From the NCBI GenBank assembly GCA_035293845.1, contig DATGMB010000280.1:1-34862 (forward strand): a DNA stretch of 34,862 nt, in the 5' to 3' direction. A program made the position numbers and the translations under genes. Shown one piece after another: positions 7,133-16,098 of the stretch (positions are counted from its first letter, which is position 1; each line of letters opens with the position of its first letter). Origin of the DNA: DATGMB01 sp035293845. GTDB taxonomy: Bacteria; Acidobacteriota; Terriglobia; Bryobacterales; Bryobacteraceae. The notes below the pieces were generated by a model. It saw only the letters and a list, made by a program, of their open reading frames with translations, had not been told where the DNA came from and ran no database searches.

Positions 7133-8770
7133 CTACCCCTCTATAAACGTCACTTTATTGATCTCGCGCAGCGTCGTGATCCCAGACCGCATCTTCTCTA
7201 CCGCCGATTCCCGCAGGAACGTCATGCCTTCTTCCTTCGCCGCCCGCTTGATCTCCGAAGTTGGGCGCTTGTCCAGAATCATTTCGCGAATCCGGTCGGT
7301 CAGGTCCAGCAGCTCGTGGATCGCCGAGCGGCCGCGGAAACCCGTGCCGCCGCACTCGAAACAACCCGCGCCTTCATACAGCGGGATGTCGCGCCACTCC
7401 GCCGGGTCGAGGCCGCTTTCGATCAGCGCCGCCTCGGGATACCGCACCCGCCGCTTGCAATGCTCGCAGATCACGCGCACCAGCCGCTGCGCCAGGATGC
7501 AGTTCAGCGCGGAAACGAAGTTGTACGCCTCGACCCCCATGTTCAGGAAGCGCCCCAGCACGTCCAGCACGTTGTTCGCGTGGACGGTGGTGAACACGAG
7601 ATGCCCGGTCAGCGCCGAATTGATCGCAATCTGCGCGGTCTCCTGGTCGCGGATTTCCCCGACCATGATCTTGTCCGGATCGTGCCGCAGAATCGAGCGC
7701 AGCCCGCGCGCGAACGTGAGACCCTTCTTCTCGTTCACCGGAATCTGCGTGATGCCCTTGATCTGGTATTCCACCGGATCTTCGATCGTAATGATCTTGT
7801 CTTCGTCGTTCTTGATCTCGCTCAACGCCGCGTAGAGCGTGGTCGTCTTGCCCGAGCCAGTCGGGCCCGTGACCAGCACCATGCCGTACGGCTCCTGAAT
7901 GTAGCGGCGGAACTTCACCAGGTCCGCTTCCGCGAAGCCCACCACATCGAGCGAGAGCTTGGAAAACTTCTCGCTCATCGATTCCTTATCGAGCACGCGG
8001 AGCACCGCGTCTTCGCCGTGAATCGTCGGCATCACGGACACGCGGAAATCGATCAGCCGGTTCTTATACCGCACGCGGAAGCGGCCGTCCTGCGGCACGC
8101 GCTTCTCCGCGATATCCAGCTCGCTCATCACCTTGATGCGCGAAATGATGGTCGACTGCCAGTCCTTGGCAATCGGCGGCATCGCGTAGTGCAGCACGCC
8201 ATCGATGCGGTACTTGATGGCCACTTCCTGGTCGCGCGACTCGATATGGATGTCGCTCGCGCGCCTTTCGAGCGCGTTGAAGATCGTGGTGTCGACCAGC
8301 TTGATGACCGGCGCGATGTCCGTATCGGTCGCGGTCAGCTTGTCGATCGAGAGCGTCTCGTCGCCCTCGCCCTCTTCCGCCACCACATCCAGCGTGAAGC
8401 CTTCGGTGACCTCCTCGAGCACACGCTGCGATTGCTCGGTCTTCTTCAGCAGCTCGGAAATCTGCGAAAGCGTCGCGACCTTCACCCGCAGCTTTTTGTT
8501 GAGCAGCAGCGTGAGCTCGTCGATCAGGTTCAGATTGCGCGGATCGGAGAGCGCGATTTCGAGCGTCCCGTTCTGCGCGGTCATCGGCACGAAGTTGTAC
8601 CGGAACATGAGATCGACGGGAATCGACCGGAACAGGTCGTGATCGATCGCCGCCTCCCGCAGATCCACATACTCGCACCGGTACCGCGCCGCGATGGCCC
8701 GCGCCTGCTCCGCCTCCGCCGCCTGCGCCCCGATCGGATCGGGAATCCGCACTTTATCCGTCGTCGCCAT
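7133..8770 (-). CDS. GspE/PilB-type assembly ATPase
   Basis: A 545-residue hexameric ATPase that powers pilus or pseudopilus assembly from the cytoplasmic side. An N-terminal MshEN-like domain (about 20-110, with FVPMTAQNGTLEIALSDPRNL) precedes the ATPase core: Walker A GPTGSGKT 302-309, Asp box TIEDPVEY from 328, Walker B IMVGEIRD 368-375, and His box TGHLVFTTVHANN 388-400. A tetracysteine zinc module (C435, C438, C470, C473) marks the GspE/PilB group rather than retraction ATPases. The start is ATG 8770, with AGG seven bases upstream. That leader is part of a 121-base tandem duplication. Whether it serves a pilus or secretion cannot be decided without the pilin and secretin. Confidence 0.95.
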   Translation of the reverse strand: MATTDKVRIPDPIGAQAAEAEQARAIAARYRCEYVDLREAAIDHDLFRSIPVDLMFRYNFVPMTAQNGTLEIALSDPRNLNLIDELTLLLNKKLRVKVATLSQISELLKKTEQSQRVLEEVTEGFTLDVVAEEGEGDETLSIDKLTATDTDIAPVIKLVDTTIFNALERRASDIHIESRDQEVAIKYRIDGVLHYAMPPIAKDWQSTIISRIKVMSELDIAEKRVPQDGRFRVRYKNRLIDFRVSVMPTIHGEDAVLRVLDKESMSEKFSKLSLDVVGFAEADLVKFRRYIQEPYGMVLVTGPTGSGKTTTLYAALSEIKNDEDKIITIEDPVEYQIKGITQIPVNEKKGLTFARGLRSILRHDPDKIMVGEIRDQETAQIAINSALTGHLVFTTVHANNVLDVLGRFLNMGVEAYNFVSALNCILAQRLVRVICEHCKRRVRYPEAALIESGLDPAEWRDIPLYEGAGCFECGGTGFRGRSAIHELLDLTDRIREMILDKRPTSEIKRAAKEEGMTFLRESAVEKMRSGITTLREINKVTFIEG

Positions 8771-8784
8771 CGCAACCTATTTCC

Positions 8785-8999
8785 AACCGCAGAGACACAG
8801 AGAACGCAGAGGCAACGCAGAGAAATCTCTCATTGTTTTTCTCTGCGCAATCTCTGTGCCCTCTGCGTCTCTGTGGTTCATGTTTTTTCATCGCAGCCTA
8901 TTTCGAACCGCAGAGACACAGAGAACGCAGAGGCAACGCAGAGAAATCTCTCATTGTTTTTCTCTGCGCAATCTCTGTGCCCTCTGCGTCTCTGTGGTT
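8785..8999. repeat. Two tandem copies of an imperfect palindromic repeat (121-base period)
   Basis: Two almost identical 94-base elements (8785-8878 and 8906-8999) each begin AACCGCAGAGACACAGAG and end CTCTGCGTCTCTGTGGTT, so each can fold back on itself around the central CATTGTTTTT. The period is 121 bases because the flank CATCGCANCCTATTTC was duplicated too. That flank holds the gspE ATG and ribosome site in reverse complement. The pair fills nearly the whole 237-base gap between gspF and gspE. Similar CTCTGCG elements are widespread in environmental bacterial genomes (general knowledge). They contain no gene. Confidence 0.93.
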
Positions 9000-9007
9000 C
9001 ATGTTTT

Positions 9008-10222
9008 TCACCGAATCGTATCCGCCAGACTGAAAATCGGCAGGTACAACGAAATCAGCACGAACGCCACGAAGCAGCCCATCACGATCATGATCGCCGG
9101 CTCGACCAGCGAGAGCGTGGCCGTCATCTTCGTGTTCACGTCCTCCTCGAAAAATTCCGCCACGCTCGTGAGCATGGCGGGCAGCGCGCCGGTCGATTCG
9201 CCGACTTCGATCATGTCCGTCGCCAGGCCGGGAAACATCTTCGATTGCCGCAGCGAAGCCGCCAGCGGCTGCCCTTCCCGCACCTGCTTGCCCGCGCCTT
9301 CGATCGCCCGCCGCAGCAGCGGGGCGTTCAGCGAATCCGCCGCCGTTTCCATCGCCTGCACCAGCGGAATGCCGCCGGTAAGCAGCGTTCCCAGCGTGCG
9401 CGAAAGCTGGGCCACCTGGTATTTCAGCCAGATCTCGCCCGCCACCGGAATCCGCATTTTGATGCGATCCATCTGGTCCCGCCCGCCCTCGGTGCGTGCG
9501 TACCAGCGGATCAGGAAAAACACCGCCACCAGCGCGCCCGCCGCCGCCAGCACGTAGCTGCGCGCCGCCGTCCCGATCGCGATCAGCCACACCGTCATCG
9601 TCGGCAGCTTGGCCTGCATCGTGGAGTACAGGCTGGCGAACGTCGGGACCACGTAGGTCACCAGGAAGACCATCAGGCAAATCACCAGGCAGATCAGCAC
9701 GCACGGGTAGATCAGCGAGGCCACCACCTTCTTCCGCACCGCCAGCGCGATCCGCTGGTAGCTGATGTAGCGGTCCAGCACTTCCACCAGGCTGCCGCTC
9801 TTCTCCCCGGCCATGACCGAAGTCACGTACATCTTGGGGAAAATCCCGCGCTGCCGGAACGCCTCCGAAAGCAGCGTGCCGTTGCGGACTTCATCCCGCA
9901 CCGCCATGATGTGCGGCCCGAGCTTGGGATCGGTCAGGCGCTCGGCCAGCAGATCGAGCCCCTTCAGGATCGGCAGCCCCGCGCGGATCAGCGTCACGAA
10001 CTGCTGGTTGAAAATCAGAAATTTTTCGACATTGAGCTTCTTCCGCCCGCCGAACAGCCCGCCCGCCGCGATCCCCGCCGCCACACCCCGCGGCTTGATC
10101 GAGTAAATGAGAAATCCCTGCTGCGAATACCGCTCCCTCAGCTCCTTCTCCGAAGCCGCCGCCGCCACCTGCTGGTGGATCTGCCCCCGCCCGTCCGCGT
10201 ACTTGAGAACGAAATCAGCCAA
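9008..10222 (-). CDS. GspF/PilC-type inner-membrane platform protein
   Basis: A 404-residue polytopic protein with two copies of the T2SSF domain, each a helical bundle before membrane helices. Conserved pieces are FLIFNQQFVTLIRAGLPILKGLDLLAE in the first half and YQVAQLSRTLGTLLTGGIPLVQAMETAADSL in the second, with GEKSGSLVEVLDRY and GESTGALPAMLTSVAEFFEEDV repeating the same loop. Hydrophobic helices lie at about VASLIYPCVLICLVICLMVFLVTYVV, in the middle, and at the C-terminus. The start is a TTG at 10222 (MADFVLKYADG) because GGGAGG sits eight bases upstream. The frame stays open to 10282, but those residues (MCLCVISAFSV) are repeat DNA. It works with the ATPase encoded next. Confidence 0.93.
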   Translation of the reverse strand: MADFVLKYADGRGQIHQQVAAAASEKELRERYSQQGFLIYSIKPRGVAAGIAAGGLFGGRKKLNVEKFLIFNQQFVTLIRAGLPILKGLDLLAERLTDPKLGPHIMAVRDEVRNGTLLSEAFRQRGIFPKMYVTSVMAGEKSGSLVEVLDRYISYQRIALAVRKKVVASLIYPCVLICLVICLMVFLVTYVVPTFASLYSTMQAKLPTMTVWLIAIGTAARSYVLAAAGALVAVFFLIRWYARTEGGRDQMDRIKMRIPVAGEIWLKYQVAQLSRTLGTLLTGGIPLVQAMETAADSLNAPLLRRAIEGAGKQVREGQPLAASLRQSKMFPGLATDMIEVGESTGALPAMLTSVAEFFEEDVNTKMTATLSLVEPAIMIVMGCFVAFVLISLYLPIFSLADTIR

Positions 10223-10230
10223 GAGAGAAG

Positions 10231-10236
10231 CCTCCC
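10231..10236 (-). promoter_or_regulatory. Ribosome-binding site deciding the gspF TTG start
   Basis: GGGAGG on the - strand lies eight bases before TTG 10222. It gives the family-typical N-terminus and length and excludes the longer frame that runs into the repeat. Confidence 0.75.
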
Positions 10237-10238
10237 TT

Positions 10239-10328
10239 AACAGCGGAGGCACAGAGAACGCAGAGATCACACAGAGACACAAAGAGATTTCTCTGCGTTT
10301 TCTCTGCGAACTCTGCGTCTCTGCGGTT
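10239..10328. repeat. Third copy of the CTCTGCG palindromic repeat
   Basis: A 90-base element between lolA and gspF begins AACAGCGGAGGCACAGAG and ends CTCTGCGTCTCTGCGGTT, matching the ends of the pair at 8785-8999 with a different centre (GAGATTTCTCTGCG). It fills most of the 117-base gap, so all long gaps of this gene block hold this family. Confidence 0.9.
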
Positions 10329-10339
10329 CAAGATTGGTC

Positions 10340-10996
10340 TCACTGCCCCGTCTCCACTAGTTCCGCGCCCTTCGGCACCTCGAAATGGAACAGGCTGTCC
10401 GCCAGCTTCGGGTCGAGCCGCTCGCCCTCGAACGTAAAGTGCAGGACCGATTTATCGAACCCCGTGACCTTCACTTCCTTGATGTGGTTGTCCGGCGCCA
10501 CCACGAATTCCACGGCCGAATACGGCAGGTTGTCCGTGCGCGGCTCGGCCACGATCCGTGTATCGGCGCCCTCGGAGCGCGCTTGCAGATTGCGGAACTC
10601 CTTATCGAAGTGCAGCTTACCGAGCAGGAAGGCGAGCGGCGCGCGCATGTCGTCGCTCTCCTGGAACTTCATCTTCTCCACCCGGTTTTCCGACGGCGTG
10701 TAGAGCCACAGCAGCTTCCCGTCGCTGACGAACAGCTTGCCGGCCGGATCCGAGTAATTCCAGCGCATCCGCCCCGGCTTGCGCAGCATGAGGATGCCGC
10801 TTTCCGTCCGCCGGCCGTGCCCTGGCGCCGTATAGTCTTCCTGGAACGAGACTTGCAGCGTTTTCGCCTGGTTGTACCGGCTTTCCACGCCCTTCAGGAC
10901 GGTATCCATGGGGGTCGCCCCCATGGCGCACACCGCCAGCATTCCGGTCATCCACTTCCAATGGCCCACAATCCTTTGACGCAGCGGGCGCGCCAA
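10340..10996 (-). CDS. LolA-like outer-membrane lipoprotein carrier protein
   Basis: A protein of about 218 residues of the LolA fold. Residues resembling LQVSFQEDYTAPGHGRRTESGILMLRKPGRMRWNYSDP, then KLFVSDGKLLWLYTPSENRVEKM and a late NHIKEVKVTGFDKSVLHFTFE, follow LolA order. In the periplasm LolA ferries lipoproteins from LolCDE to the outer membrane. The N-terminus (basic, then WMTGMLAVCAMGA) fits a signal peptide. The start is uncertain: the longest form uses TTG 10996, while GTG 10969 or ATG 10951 would also leave a hydrophobic N-terminus. No strong ribosome site favours one. It begins 10 bases after the preceding surface-protein gene. Some acidobacterial LolA-like proteins serve other lipid transport, so the exact role is open. 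Confidence 0.85.
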   Translation of the reverse strand: MARPLRQRIVGHWKWMTGMLAVCAMGATPMDTVLKGVESRYNQAKTLQVSFQEDYTAPGHGRRTESGILMLRKPGRMRWNYSDPAGKLFVSDGKLLWLYTPSENRVEKMKFQESDDMRAPLAFLLGKLHFDKEFRNLQARSEGADTRIVAEPRTDNLPYSAVEFVVAPDNHIKEVKVTGFDKSVLHFTFEGERLDPKLADSLFHFEVPKGAELVETGQ

Positions 10997-11006
10997 ACGT
11001 GTATGT

Positions 11007-12632
11007 TTACCTGACGGATACGGTCACTCCGGTCTGGCTCGGCACACCCCCGACCGAAACCACCAGGGACAGCGCGCCGCTTCGCGCGTTCGCCGGAATC
11101 GTCACGTTCACCTGCATCACGCCCGAAACCAGCGCCGGCGCCTCCCCCGCGAACACCACCGCGGCGGGCTGCCCGTCAATCGTCGCCGTAACCGTCTGCC
11201 GCGGCGCGGGCGGCGCCGCCGATGTCACCTGGCCATCCATCCCGGCCGGCTTCGTCTGCCCTTCACCCGTCATATAGACCGCCACCGTCGACCCGGCCGG
11301 CGCCGGGTTGCCCGGACCGTTGACCGTGTTGTCCGGATTCAGGATCGCGCCCGGCCCGGCACCGGAAGCATCCGCCGTGAAAATTCCCGGCGCCGCCGCC
11401 CCGACCGGCACCGTCACGGTGTTCGACCCCTGCCCGTTCACCACCACCTGAACCGCTGCCGAGGCCTGCCCGTCGAGCTCGTACGGCGCGACCGCCGCCA
11501 CCTGTCCGGCCGAGACGTAGATCAGCGGCGCGGCCGTCCCGTTGAACAGCACTTGCACGCCCGCCAGTTTTGAGGAAACCAAGCCATTGGCGTCCAACTG
11601 CAATGTTGTCAAGCAGCTAGGGCCAACATTCGAGCCGAACAACGCGATCACCTCGCCGGGTGCGACCGAGCCGTTAGCATAGCTCGCAGCGTTCGAAACC
11701 TGTACGAGCTGAGGTGCCGACGCAACAGCAACCGTCAGGCTGACCGGCAGCAGTTCGACCACACCGGCGGAAGTGATCGCCACCGTCCCTTGGTAGTTTC
11801 CGGCCGCGAGTCCGCACGTGCTCGCGCTTACCGTCAGGCTCTGGCCGGACGCCGCCACCGCCAGCCACGGTACATTGGCCGCGGCCGTAAACGCCGGGCC
11901 GGTTACGGTCACGGTCTGCGATCCCGCGCCCGTGAACGCCAGCGATGCCCGGCTGAGCGCCAGCGGTCCGCCGCTGTTCAGGGTGCCCACGATGTAGACA
12001 ACCGGGATCGCGAGCGGGTTGTTGGCCGCGCCGAGCGCATTCGGACCGCTCACGATCACCGAACCGCTATTCATTCCGCCGCTGGCCTTCGACACGTTCG
12101 TCCCGACCGCCGCCGCGTTCCCGTCCGGCACGGTCGTAATCCATGGCGCGGAGGGCTGGAAGCTCAGCACCGCCTGCTGGCCATTGCTCAGGCCCACAGC
12201 CACAGTCTGCTGGTTCTGCCCGGCCGCGATGCTATCGAACAGCAGCATCGGCGGATTGGCCACCAGCACCGGCGCCGGCGTGACCAGCAGCGTCACCGGG
12301 AGGTCGAAATTGCCCTGCGGGGTGTGGAAGCTGATCGCGCTCGTATAGGTCCCCGGCCCCAACCCGGACGGGTTGACGCCGATCTGCATGATACCGGGAA
12401 TATTTCCCGAAGCGGCCGGCGTGCCGGTAGGCAGGACCAGCCACGTCTGCTGTGCCGGCCGGCTGGCCGTGAACACGCCGGATTGCCCGCTGCTGAGCAC
12501 CACCGCCTGCGGATTCGCGGCCTGGCTCCCGGACTGGCACGCAAAATTCAACGACGCCGGCGCAATCGCGAGCGTCGGCCCACCGGCCGCCAAAACCGGC
12601 ACCGCCGCGGCGAGGGCCCAGATCCACCGCAT
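11007..12632 (-). CDS. Secreted protein with BACON/Ig-like repeats and TIGR03437-type C-terminal domain
   Basis: A 541-residue exported protein with signal peptide MRWIWALAAAVPVLAAGG. About three Ala/Gly/Thr/Val-rich beta-sandwich repeats of roughly 100 residues follow (openings ALTI-like: LAIAPASLNFACQSG, VLVANPPMLLFDS, LALSRASLAFTG). The last roughly 240 residues form the domain common in Solibacter proteins: VSNAASYANGSVAPGEVIALFG, APLIYVSAGQVAAVAPYEL, NPAPAGSTVAVYMTGEGQT, and ALVSGVMQVNVTIP. Function of this domain is not established; surface or extracellular location is inferred. It is a shorter paralogue of the gene just upstream and is close enough to lolA to be cotranscribed. Confidence 0.88.
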   Translation of the reverse strand: MRWIWALAAAVPVLAAGGPTLAIAPASLNFACQSGSQAANPQAVVLSSGQSGVFTASRPAQQTWLVLPTGTPAASGNIPGIMQIGVNPSGLGPGTYTSAISFHTPQGNFDLPVTLLVTPAPVLVANPPMLLFDSIAAGQNQQTVAVGLSNGQQAVLSFQPSAPWITTVPDGNAAAVGTNVSKASGGMNSGSVIVSGPNALGAANNPLAIPVVYIVGTLNSGGPLALSRASLAFTGAGSQTVTVTGPAFTAAANVPWLAVAASGQSLTVSASTCGLAAGNYQGTVAITSAGVVELLPVSLTVAVASAPQLVQVSNAASYANGSVAPGEVIALFGSNVGPSCLTTLQLDANGLVSSKLAGVQVLFNGTAAPLIYVSAGQVAAVAPYELDGQASAAVQVVVNGQGSNTVTVPVGAAAPGIFTADASGAGPGAILNPDNTVNGPGNPAPAGSTVAVYMTGEGQTKPAGMDGQVTSAAPPAPRQTVTATIDGQPAAVVFAGEAPALVSGVMQVNVTIPANARSGALSLVVSVGGVPSQTGVTVSVR

Positions 12633-12642
12633 GAATCCATTG

Positions 12643-12709
12643 TAGGAGACAGAATGCCGCCGCGCGCTTCTGTCTCCTAACTCCTAGCTCCTAACTCCGA
12701 GCTCCTCCT
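12643..12709. repeat. Hairpin and CTCCTAACTCCT repeat between paralogous genes
   Basis: A perfect 12-base inverted repeat TAGGAGACAGAA/TTCTGTCTCCTA (12643-12654, 12668-12679; 13-base loop) runs into CTCCTAACTCCTAGCTCCTAACTCC. No T-run follows, so it is not a clear intrinsic terminator. The same CTCCTAACTCCT-GCTCCTAA motif occurs at 18553. Confidence 0.85.
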
Positions 12710-15700
12710 ACTTCACCGCCACCGTCACCGCCCCGATCCCATTCGCGTTCATCTGCGAAGCGTTGCCCCCCAGCGAAACCACCACGGGCTGCGCGCCGGA
12801 CGGCGTGCCGGGCGGGATCTGCACGTTGATCTGCAGGACGCCCGAAACCAGCGTCGGCGCTTCCGCATAGAAGCTCACCTGCGCCGGCTGGCCGTTGATC
12901 GTCACCGTGGGCGTCAGCACCGGCAGCGTGAAAGGCGCGGTTCCCGACGTCACCTTCCCGGAAACGCCCGCCGGCTGCGTCTGTCCCTCGCCGGTGAGAT
13001 AGAGGACCACCGTGCTGCCCGCCGGAGCCGGGTTGCCGGCGCTGTTGAGGGTGAGATCCGAATTCAGGATCGCCCCCGGACCGCTCCCGCTGGCATTCGC
13101 CGTGAACAGGCCGGGCGCGGCCGAAACCTGCGCGAGCGAGATGGCGTTCGAGGTCTGGCCGAGGTACTTCACGTACACGTTGACGTTCTGCAGATAGACC
13201 GGACGGTTGATCTCGTACGGCACGATGGCGTTGATCTGCCCGGAGCTGACGTAAATCAGCGGCGCCGGGTAGCCGCCCACCAGCACCTGCACGTTATTCG
13301 CCGGGTTCGTGGTCGGATACAGGCCGCCGGAAGGCGTCATCACGGCGCCGGGATCCGGACCGAGGCTTGTCCCGAAGATGGTGATGATCTCGCCCGCGGC
13401 AATCGCTCCGGTGTTGCCGCTCGCCGCGTTGGTAATCTTCGTGATCGTCGGCAGCGGAGCGGATACCGTCAGGCTCACGTTGACCGTAGCCGTGCCGGCC
13501 GCCACGCCGCCCGAGGTCTGGCCGGTGATCGTGATCGTGCCGGTGTAGGTCTGGTTGACCGAGAGGCTGCTCAGGTTCGTGAGCGATACCTGCAACGGGG
13601 TTCCCGTCGTTCCGCTCGCCGGCGAAACCTGCAGCCAGTTGCCGGTCGAGTTCGCCACGGCCGTGAAGTTCAGCGCGATACTGCTATCGCTGCTCGAGAC
13701 CGTGAGGGACTGCGCCGCCGGCGTGCTGCCGCCCGCGTTGTAGCTGAAGCTCAGGCTCGTGGGCGAAACCGAGATGCTGGCGGACGGTGTGACCGTGTAG
13801 CTCACCGGGAACGTGATGGCCGTTCCGCCCACGGGCGTGATCGTCACCGTGCCGCTGTACGGCGTAGCGGAAGGCGTGAGGCCCGCGGGATTCACCGTAA
13901 CGGGCAGAGAAGTTGGCGTGGCGCCCGTGCCGGTCTGCGTCTGGTTCACCAGCAGCCAGCTCGCGCTGGTCGACCAGTTGAACTGCACGCTCGCCGAACC
14001 GGACGCGCTCGCAATCGAGATCGATTGCGGACCCGGCGCCGCGCCGCCGGCCTGCGAAGTGAAGGTCAGGCCCGTCGAGGAGCCGAGCGTGGTATTCCCC
14101 GCGGTCACGATGATGTTGCCGCCGGCGCTCACGCTCACGTTTACGGTTAATGTTGCGGCTGTGGCGCCGTTGACCGTCAGGTAGATGGAACCGCTGGTCG
14201 AACCCTGCAAACCGGACGGGTTGATCGTAACCGTGAGGGTCGAGGGCGTAGTGTTGTTATTGCTCGCTGTAGCGCTGAGCCACGTCGCCGAGGACGAGAT
14301 CCCGAATACCGTGTTGCCCCCGTTCGCGGCGGTGACGTTTACGGTTCCGCTGGTCGTCGTGGTGTTCAGGTTCAGGGTGCTGGGCGTGAGGGTCAACGTC
14401 CCGGTATTGTTGCTACTGCCGCTGACCAGCACCGCAACCGGGACCGTAACGGAGGTGGTGATGCTGTTGGACGACCCGGTGGGGGTCACCGTGAGGGTGG
14501 CGTTATTGAACCCGTTCGCCAACTGGGTCGGGTCGATCGTGACGTAGATGTTCGACCGTCCGGTTCCCGATGCCGGGCTCGGAGTTACCCAAGCCGCCGA
14601 AGAGGTGATCGAGTAGGCATCCGAGGTGGAACCATCGCTAGGTATGATTCCCAAAATCCCGCTGCAGGTGTTGGTCTGCCCCGCCGTATACGTACAGGTG
14701 AAGTCGCCGGGGTAAACCAGGAACACCGGCGCGGTCGAAGGAGAAACCGTGAGCGTGACCGGGATGGTCTGCGAGCCGGCGCTCGAGGAGACGGTCACCG
14801 AGCCGCTGTAGGTTCCGGCCGTCGCGATGCCGCTCAAAACCTGGACCTCCACCGTGGTCGGGGAGGTCGGGAAAGCGTTGATGCCGGGATTCGCAGGGAA
14901 GTTGCCGCTGCTGGTAGCGATGACCTGAACCCCGGTTCCACTAACAACAATCGTCTGGGGTGAAGCCTGGCCGCTAGCGCCGGCTTGATAAGTGAACCCC
15001 AGCGACGTCGGCGATGCCACCCCCGTGCTCGGGCTTGTGGCGCCACCCACTAACAGGTCCACGACGAAAGAGCCGAGAGTATTGCCCGAGGTCGCGTCAT
15101 TCAGATACACGGTAGCGGTGTAGGACCCCGCCGCAAGCCCCGCTGCAACGCCGCTGTTCACGTATAGGGCAAGCTGTCCCTGGCCTGCGATCATACTTAC
15201 GGGATTCGCGGACGTGCCGCTGAGGAGCGTGAGCCATTGCCCGCCGCTCTGCGGAGCTACGGTCGCATAAAAGCTGGTGCTGTTATTCCCATTCGCATTC
15301 GATACCGTAACCGAACCAAAGTTGGACTGCGTGGCGGTGGGCGGGTAATAGAGCGTAAACGGATTCGGGCTGGCGACCAGGCCTCCCGAAGTCGTCGTCC
15401 CGGTCCCCACCGTAACGCTGATGGTCAAGACCGTGCTCCCGCTCGTTACGGTAAAACTGCCGGTCCCCGCCGGGCCGAGCGGGAAGACCGTGACCGTCGC
15501 CGAGCCGCTTCCAGGGATCGTTCCAATGGTCCCGCTTGTTGGTATCGTGGCAAACAGCGTCGAAGGAGAGGCCGGACCGATCGTGTAGGAGATCTGCGAG
15601 CTGCTGTTGTTTTTCAGGGTAACGGTGCCCGTGCTGTTCGGCAAGACGTTCACCTGCGTGGGAGTCGCAGTGAACGATCCGCCTCCGCTGCTCGTGCTGT

Positions 15701-16079
15701 TCGAGTAGGTCACCGAAATGGTGGCTGTATCCTGCGTATTGTTCACCTCCGTCAGGGTAATGGTGCCGTTACATGAGCCCGTGCCGGTCGCACAACTGAC
15801 GGAATAGGCCGAGAACGTCAGCGTTGTGGGGGTAGTCCCATTGCTGGGAAGCCCCTGGACAGTGAAGCCGGGCCCTATGTTTGGCGACGATACGTTGAAA
15901 CTGATTGGCGAACCGCCGCTGCTGCTGACCTGAACAGAAGCCGGCTGATTACTGTACAGCGTGACGCTGGCTGTATTGCCACTGCCGTTCAATACCAGTT
16001 GCGCAAAGGAAGGCGCCGCAAAAACCAGAGCGGCGGAGAAAAACAGAGCTGTCTTCTTGAGAATTTGGGCTGCGTCCAT
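12708..16079 (-). CDS. Large secreted protein with about eight beta-sandwich repeats and TIGR03437-type C-terminal domain
   Basis: A 1123-residue exported protein. The signal peptide MDAAQILKKTALFFSAALVFAAPSFAQ is followed by about eight repeats of roughly 100 residues, rich in Ser, Thr, Gly and Asn. Repeat openings include FTATPTQVNVLPNS, VASPTSLGFTYQAG, LTLTPSTLNLNTT and ISVSPTSLSFSYNAG; several carry the BACON-like W (SSATWLSA, STSASWLLV). The terminal domain (ITNAASGNTGAIAAGEIITIFG, APLIYVSSGQINAIVPYEI, TGEGQT, LVSGVLQINVQIP) matches the paralogue downstream. The start is ATG 16079, which has GAGG five bases upstream and places the signal peptide first; an in-frame ATG at 16130 adds a cysteine-rich non-signal stretch. 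A structural or adhesive surface role is inference. Confidence 0.88.
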   Translation of the reverse strand: MDAAQILKKTALFFSAALVFAAPSFAQLVLNGSGNTASVTLYSNQPASVQVSSSGGSPISFNVSSPNIGPGFTVQGLPSNGTTPTTLTFSAYSVSCATGTGSCNGTITLTEVNNTQDTATISVTYSNSTSSGGGSFTATPTQVNVLPNSTGTVTLKNNSSSQISYTIGPASPSTLFATIPTSGTIGTIPGSGSATVTVFPLGPAGTGSFTVTSGSTVLTISVTVGTGTTTSGGLVASPNPFTLYYPPTATQSNFGSVTVSNANGNNSTSFYATVAPQSGGQWLTLLSGTSANPVSMIAGQGQLALYVNSGVAAGLAAGSYTATVYLNDATSGNTLGSFVVDLLVGGATSPSTGVASPTSLGFTYQAGASGQASPQTIVVSGTGVQVIATSSGNFPANPGINAFPTSPTTVEVQVLSGIATAGTYSGSVTVSSSAGSQTIPVTLTVSPSTAPVFLVYPGDFTCTYTAGQTNTCSGILGIIPSDGSTSDAYSITSSAAWVTPSPASGTGRSNIYVTIDPTQLANGFNNATLTVTPTGSSNSITTSVTVPVAVLVSGSSNNTGTLTLTPSTLNLNTTTTSGTVNVTAANGGNTVFGISSSATWLSATASNNNTTPSTLTVTINPSGLQGSTSGSIYLTVNGATAATLTVNVSVSAGGNIIVTAGNTTLGSSTGLTFTSQAGGAAPGPQSISIASASGSASVQFNWSTSASWLLVNQTQTGTGATPTSLPVTVNPAGLTPSATPYSGTVTITPVGGTAITFPVSYTVTPSASISVSPTSLSFSYNAGGSTPAAQSLTVSSSDSSIALNFTAVANSTGNWLQVSPASGTTGTPLQVSLTNLSSLSVNQTYTGTITITGQTSGGVAAGTATVNVSLTVSAPLPTITKITNAASGNTGAIAAGEIITIFGTSLGPDPGAVMTPSGGLYPTTNPANNVQVLVGGYPAPLIYVSSGQINAIVPYEINRPVYLQNVNVYVKYLGQTSNAISLAQVSAAPGLFTANASGSGPGAILNSDLTLNSAGNPAPAGSTVVLYLTGEGQTQPAGVSGKVTSGTAPFTLPVLTPTVTINGQPAQVSFYAEAPTLVSGVLQINVQIPPGTPSGAQPVVVSLGGNASQMNANGIGAVTVAVK

Positions 16080-16098
16080 GATGTCCTCGGCCACATCG

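Noticed and set aside
8785..8999. Possible CRISPR array from the tandem repeats
   Set aside because: There are only two copies, each 94 bases and self-complementary, with a duplicated flank instead of unique spacers, and no cas genes nearby.
7103..10240. A 1045-residue open frame on the + strand
   Set aside because: It runs antisense to the ATPase and platform genes, is very rich in Arg and His, crosses the repeat elements, and resembles no protein. Strand-biased codon endings explain its length.
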